Source of the DNA: Parvularia atlantis
Taxonomy: Eukaryota > Opisthokonta > Rotosphaerida
Direction: 5' to 3'
Assembly (NCBI GenBank): GCA_943704415.1
Contig: CALSCO010002333.1
Span: forward strand, 1-19,349
Length of the DNA stretch: 19,349 nucleotides
Positions 17,223 through 19,349 of this stretch are shown in pieces. The notes under the pieces were generated by a model, which did not search any database, had not been told where the DNA came from, and saw only the letters and a program-made list of their open reading frames with translations. Position numbers and translations under genes: made by a program. Numbering within the stretch: position 1 is the stretch's first letter; each line of letters opens with the position of its first letter.

Positions 17223-18802
17223 ATGCCTTCGCCGCACGACGTCGATGACACCGACCTGGACACGGCCCTGGCGCTGAGCCTGGCCGAGGTTGACCTAGCG
17301 GTGCAGTGCGTGGTCTGCTCGTCGCCGCTTCGCTACCGTCGCTGACGTGCACGTGGGCAGCGACAAGCTCCGGTGCGGCGTGGACGACGATGACGCGCTC
17401 GTGATGAGCGGTGTGCGCGCGCGCCTGCCCGTGCTGCCGGCACCGTGCTGATGCGCCGCCAGACTACGACGGCGGGCTGGGCGTGAGCATATCGATGGCC
17501 GGCGCGCTCGAGGAGATCGGCATGGGTGCGACGCAAGCCTCGCGCACCCGCAGGCTCACGACGCCGCGATGGCTCGTGGTAGAGACGGCCCTGGAGATCA
17601 ACGAGGCGCAGCGGCAGGAGGCGCGGCGGGCGCGCAAGAGCGTCAACCCGTGCCTGCGCTTCCTGGCCGACACGAGCTTGCTGATCGAGGACCGCTACGA
17701 CCTGCTGTACGACGACCGCAAGCGGCACTGGCCCGTCGTCGTCGTCTTGGTCTCGGCCGCGCAGGTTGCGATGTTTGTGGCCGAGCTCGTCGTCGGCGGG
17801 GGCTTTGCGCCGCCCGCGCAAAACTGGATGCTTGGTCCGTCGGCCGAGGCGCTCGTCGCGCTAGGCGGCAATGTGCCGCTGTACCTGCGGCAGGACCTGT
17901 GGGCCAACTTTTACCGCCTGATCGCGCCCGGTTCGCGCCGTACCGCCCGCTGGCTGCTGCCCTTGTCTGATGCGGCTAGCGCGCAGTGTTCCTGCACGCG
18001 GGTGTGCTGCACATCGCGTCCAACCTGCTCTTCCAGGCCGTCTTTTGCATCGCCCTTGAGCGCTTCTGGGGCCACTGGCGCTTTGGTGCGCACGGCACAC
18101 GCGCTGTCTGGCGCTGACGGTGCTGCAGCGCTCATCTACCTCGTCGCGGGCGTGGGCGGCAACCTGTGCACGGCGCTGCTCATATCGACGTCGTGGGTCG
18201 TCTCAGTCGGCGCGTCGGGTGCGCGGCACGGTCTCGCGGGAGCGCTCGCGTATTGACCGGGCGTGCGCAGGGTCGCTGTTTGGGCTGCTCGGCGCGGTGT
18301 GCGCGGACCTGTGGCTCAACTGGCACGTCATGCTGTGCGTCGCTGTTGTGCGCTGTCTGTGTGCGCGGCTCACGCCTCCCCGTACGCGCGCGCGCAGCAA
18401 GCCGCGCAAGCAGCTGCTGTACTGGTGCCTGATGATTGTGCCGATGCTCTTGATGGGCTTTATCCCGTCCTTTGTCGACAACGTGCGCGCTGCTTTGGTC
18501 GCGCGTGCGGGGCCGGGGCCGCTGAGCGCCATGCAGATCACGCACATCGGCGGGTGCTTCATCGGCTTCTGGAGCGCGCTCGCCGTGTTACGCGCGATTC
18601 GCCCGCCCTCGCGCGTCAAGCTGTTGGTGCTGCACTCGACCGGTGCGGCGGTCGACCCTCGTGCGCGCGTTGTGCTGACGGCGCGGCGGCAGGCGTGCTG
18701 GTGACGTGCACGGCGCTGGCCACGGGCCTCGCACTGCTCTCTCTCGGCGTGTTCAACACGTCGCCGGTGCTCTGCAACCTGTTCCTGCAGACGCGCTGCT
18801 GA
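17223..18802 (+). CDS. Rhomboid intramembrane serine protease with N-terminal ubiquitin-interacting motif
   Basis: Predicted exons: 17223-17305, 17361-17410, 17463-17930, 17987-18085, 18129-18218, 18271-18334, 18398-18482, 18537-18642, 18693-18802, giving 384 aa in frame. Residues 8-24 (DDTDLDTALALSLAEVD) fit the ubiquitin-interacting motif (acidic run, then L-xx-AL-xx-S-xx-E). A first membrane segment is at 134-155 (HWPVVVVLVSAAQVAMF). The rhomboid core follows: GPSAEAL...LGG (169-180), the WANFYRLIAPVFLHAGVLHI block (191-211), then VSVGASG with the catalytic Ser at about 263, and DNITHIGG with the catalytic His at about 316. A last hydrophobic helix (VTCTALATGLALLSLGVF) precedes the C-terminus, so the protein looks active. 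By family it cleaves single-pass membrane proteins in the bilayer. The compartment is not evident; no mitochondrial presequence is seen. Confidence 0.9.
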
Positions 18803-19012
18803 GCCGACGCCGACGCTAGCGCCGACGCTCGTCCAGGCGCAGCAGTGAGCTGCGCTGCGTGTCGGGCATCATGATGCATGGCGTCCCAGTTATCCCAGCA
18901 TGTCGGCGACGGAAGTGGCGGCTGCGAACAGAGCGCCTGCTGCGGGCGCTTATAGCACGCGCCACTTCCGTCAACCTTCACTTCCGTCGACTCAACGGTC
19001 CCCGGCACGCAC
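18803..19012. other. 210-bp stretch between rhomboid and the receiver fragment
   Basis: It should carry the rhomboid 3' end (plus) and whatever remains of the minus-strand neighbour. Apart from a GCCGACGC-type triple repeat at about 18803-18827 and the hairpin below, I see no exon. In particular no minus-strand frame continues the receiver domain that begins to the right. Confidence 0.4.
18908..18972. repeat. 65-bp hairpin with 13-bp perfect arms, plus a third arm copy
   Basis: gacggaagtggcg at 18908-18920 is the exact reverse complement of cgccacttccgtc at 18960-18972. Pairing can extend inward by three more bases after a two-base mismatch. A second 6-bp stem (agcgcc/ggcgct) with a 7-base loop lies inside. 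The 10-base core cacttccgtc recurs as a direct copy at 18979-18988. No flanking target duplication is seen. Confidence 0.85.
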
Positions 19013-19349
19013 CAGGCGCATGTCCGGGCTGTCGTCCACGACCAGCACGACCGGCCGGCGAGGGTGCGCGCGAGGCGTGAAGGCCGCGGCGTCTGTGTTG
19101 GCGCGGCCGCTGGCCACCACGTCGCCGCTCGCGAGGCGGGTGCTGCCGCTGCGCAGCGCGAGCCCGTCCATCGACTCGCGCAGCGCGTCCATCGGCACCG
19201 CGCTGTCGAGCGGCACGTTGCGCGCCTCGAGCCCCGCCGTGAGCGCCACGGCCAGCGACGACTCGGACGGCGTCGCGCGCGCCTGCAGAGTCGTGTTGCG
19301 TGGCGCACGCCAGCCAATGCAAGCAAACCCAGCGTCATTCTTCTGGTCC
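19013..19349 (-). CDS. Partial gene ending at the start of a response-regulator receiver domain
   Basis: The gene enters from the right edge. A predicted exon runs 19282-19013 (acceptor cag at 19285-19283, donor GTGCGT at 19012). Its text is a linker (SLAVALTAGLEARNVPLDSA ... ASGRANTDAAAFTP) followed by RRPVVLVVDDSPDMRL. The last block is the first strand and acidic pair of a CheY-like receiver, normally found in hybrid histidine kinases and response regulators. About 100 further residues, including the phospho-accepting Asp, should follow, but the 210 bp left before the rhomboid gene do not encode them in any minus-strand frame. Either the gene is truncated, or the intron is long and the rest is elsewhere. 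Between 19286 and 19349 there is presumably the end of the preceding intron or exon. Confidence 0.5.

Noticed and set aside
18908-18972. Miniature inverted-repeat transposon
   Set aside because: No target-site duplication flanks the arms (gtcggc on the left, aacctt on the right), and the unit is only 65 bp.
1-19349. Prokaryotic operon, CRISPR array, rRNA or tRNA genes
   Set aside because: Spliceosomal introns throughout and eukaryote-specific proteins exclude a prokaryotic locus; no regular spaced repeats or RNA-gene signatures were found.

Overview
The window is nuclear DNA from a GC-rich, intron-dense microbial eukaryote. Five genes can be resolved exon by exon, with about 57 introns of roughly 40-80 nt. 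Most begin GTGCG, carry a CTGAC/CTGA-like branch site 10-30 nt before the acceptor, and end in AG. The gene set (filamin with tandem CH domains, FBXL2/20-like F-box protein with a CaaX tail, COG8, mitochondrial HSC20/HscB, rhomboid protease, histidine-kinase-type receiver start) suggests a unicellular member of Amorphea (apusomonad, amoebozoan or similar). I cannot name the species. All exon models below were made by hand from frame, splice consensus and family continuity.

Layout. 1-1152 (+): end of a Cys-rich, multi-pass membrane protein with broken frames. 1153-3380: a dead non-LTR retrotransposon (LINE) whose 3' part lies on the minus strand and whose adjacent reverse-transcriptase segment lies inverted on the plus strand, the layout left by twin priming. 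3381-5271 (+): a secreted-type kelch propeller, Ser/Thr/Pro linker and Cys-rich protein, 5'-truncated next to the LINE and with several frame breaks. 5383-5796 (-): an intronless, bacterial-looking DUF1232 (YkvA) gene. 6105-7108 (-): HscB/HSC20, 5 exons. 7222-9473 (+): F-box/LRR protein, 11 exons, sharing a 113-bp divergent promoter with HscB. 9547-14639 (-): filamin, about 24 exons, converging on the F-box gene. 14814-17093 (+): COG8, 13 exons, divergent from filamin. 17223-18802 (+): rhomboid protease with an N-terminal ubiquitin-interacting motif, 9 exons. 19013-19349 (-): end fragment of a gene that breaks off just inside a response-regulator receiver domain, beside a 65-bp hairpin.

The genes do not form a pathway: they are housekeeping and cytoskeletal genes packed with 70-300 bp spacers. 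Two themes stand out. Frame lesions are concentrated in the first 5.3 kb around the LINE, while HscB, FBXL, COG8 and rhomboid close perfectly (exon sums divisible by three, single terminal stop). Splicing shows unusual variants: GC-AG donors, and AAG acceptors that I find only in the F-box gene. The most interesting protein observations are the filamin with an EF-hand-like insertion, the UIM-rhomboid fusion and the probable bacterial origin of the DUF1232 gene.
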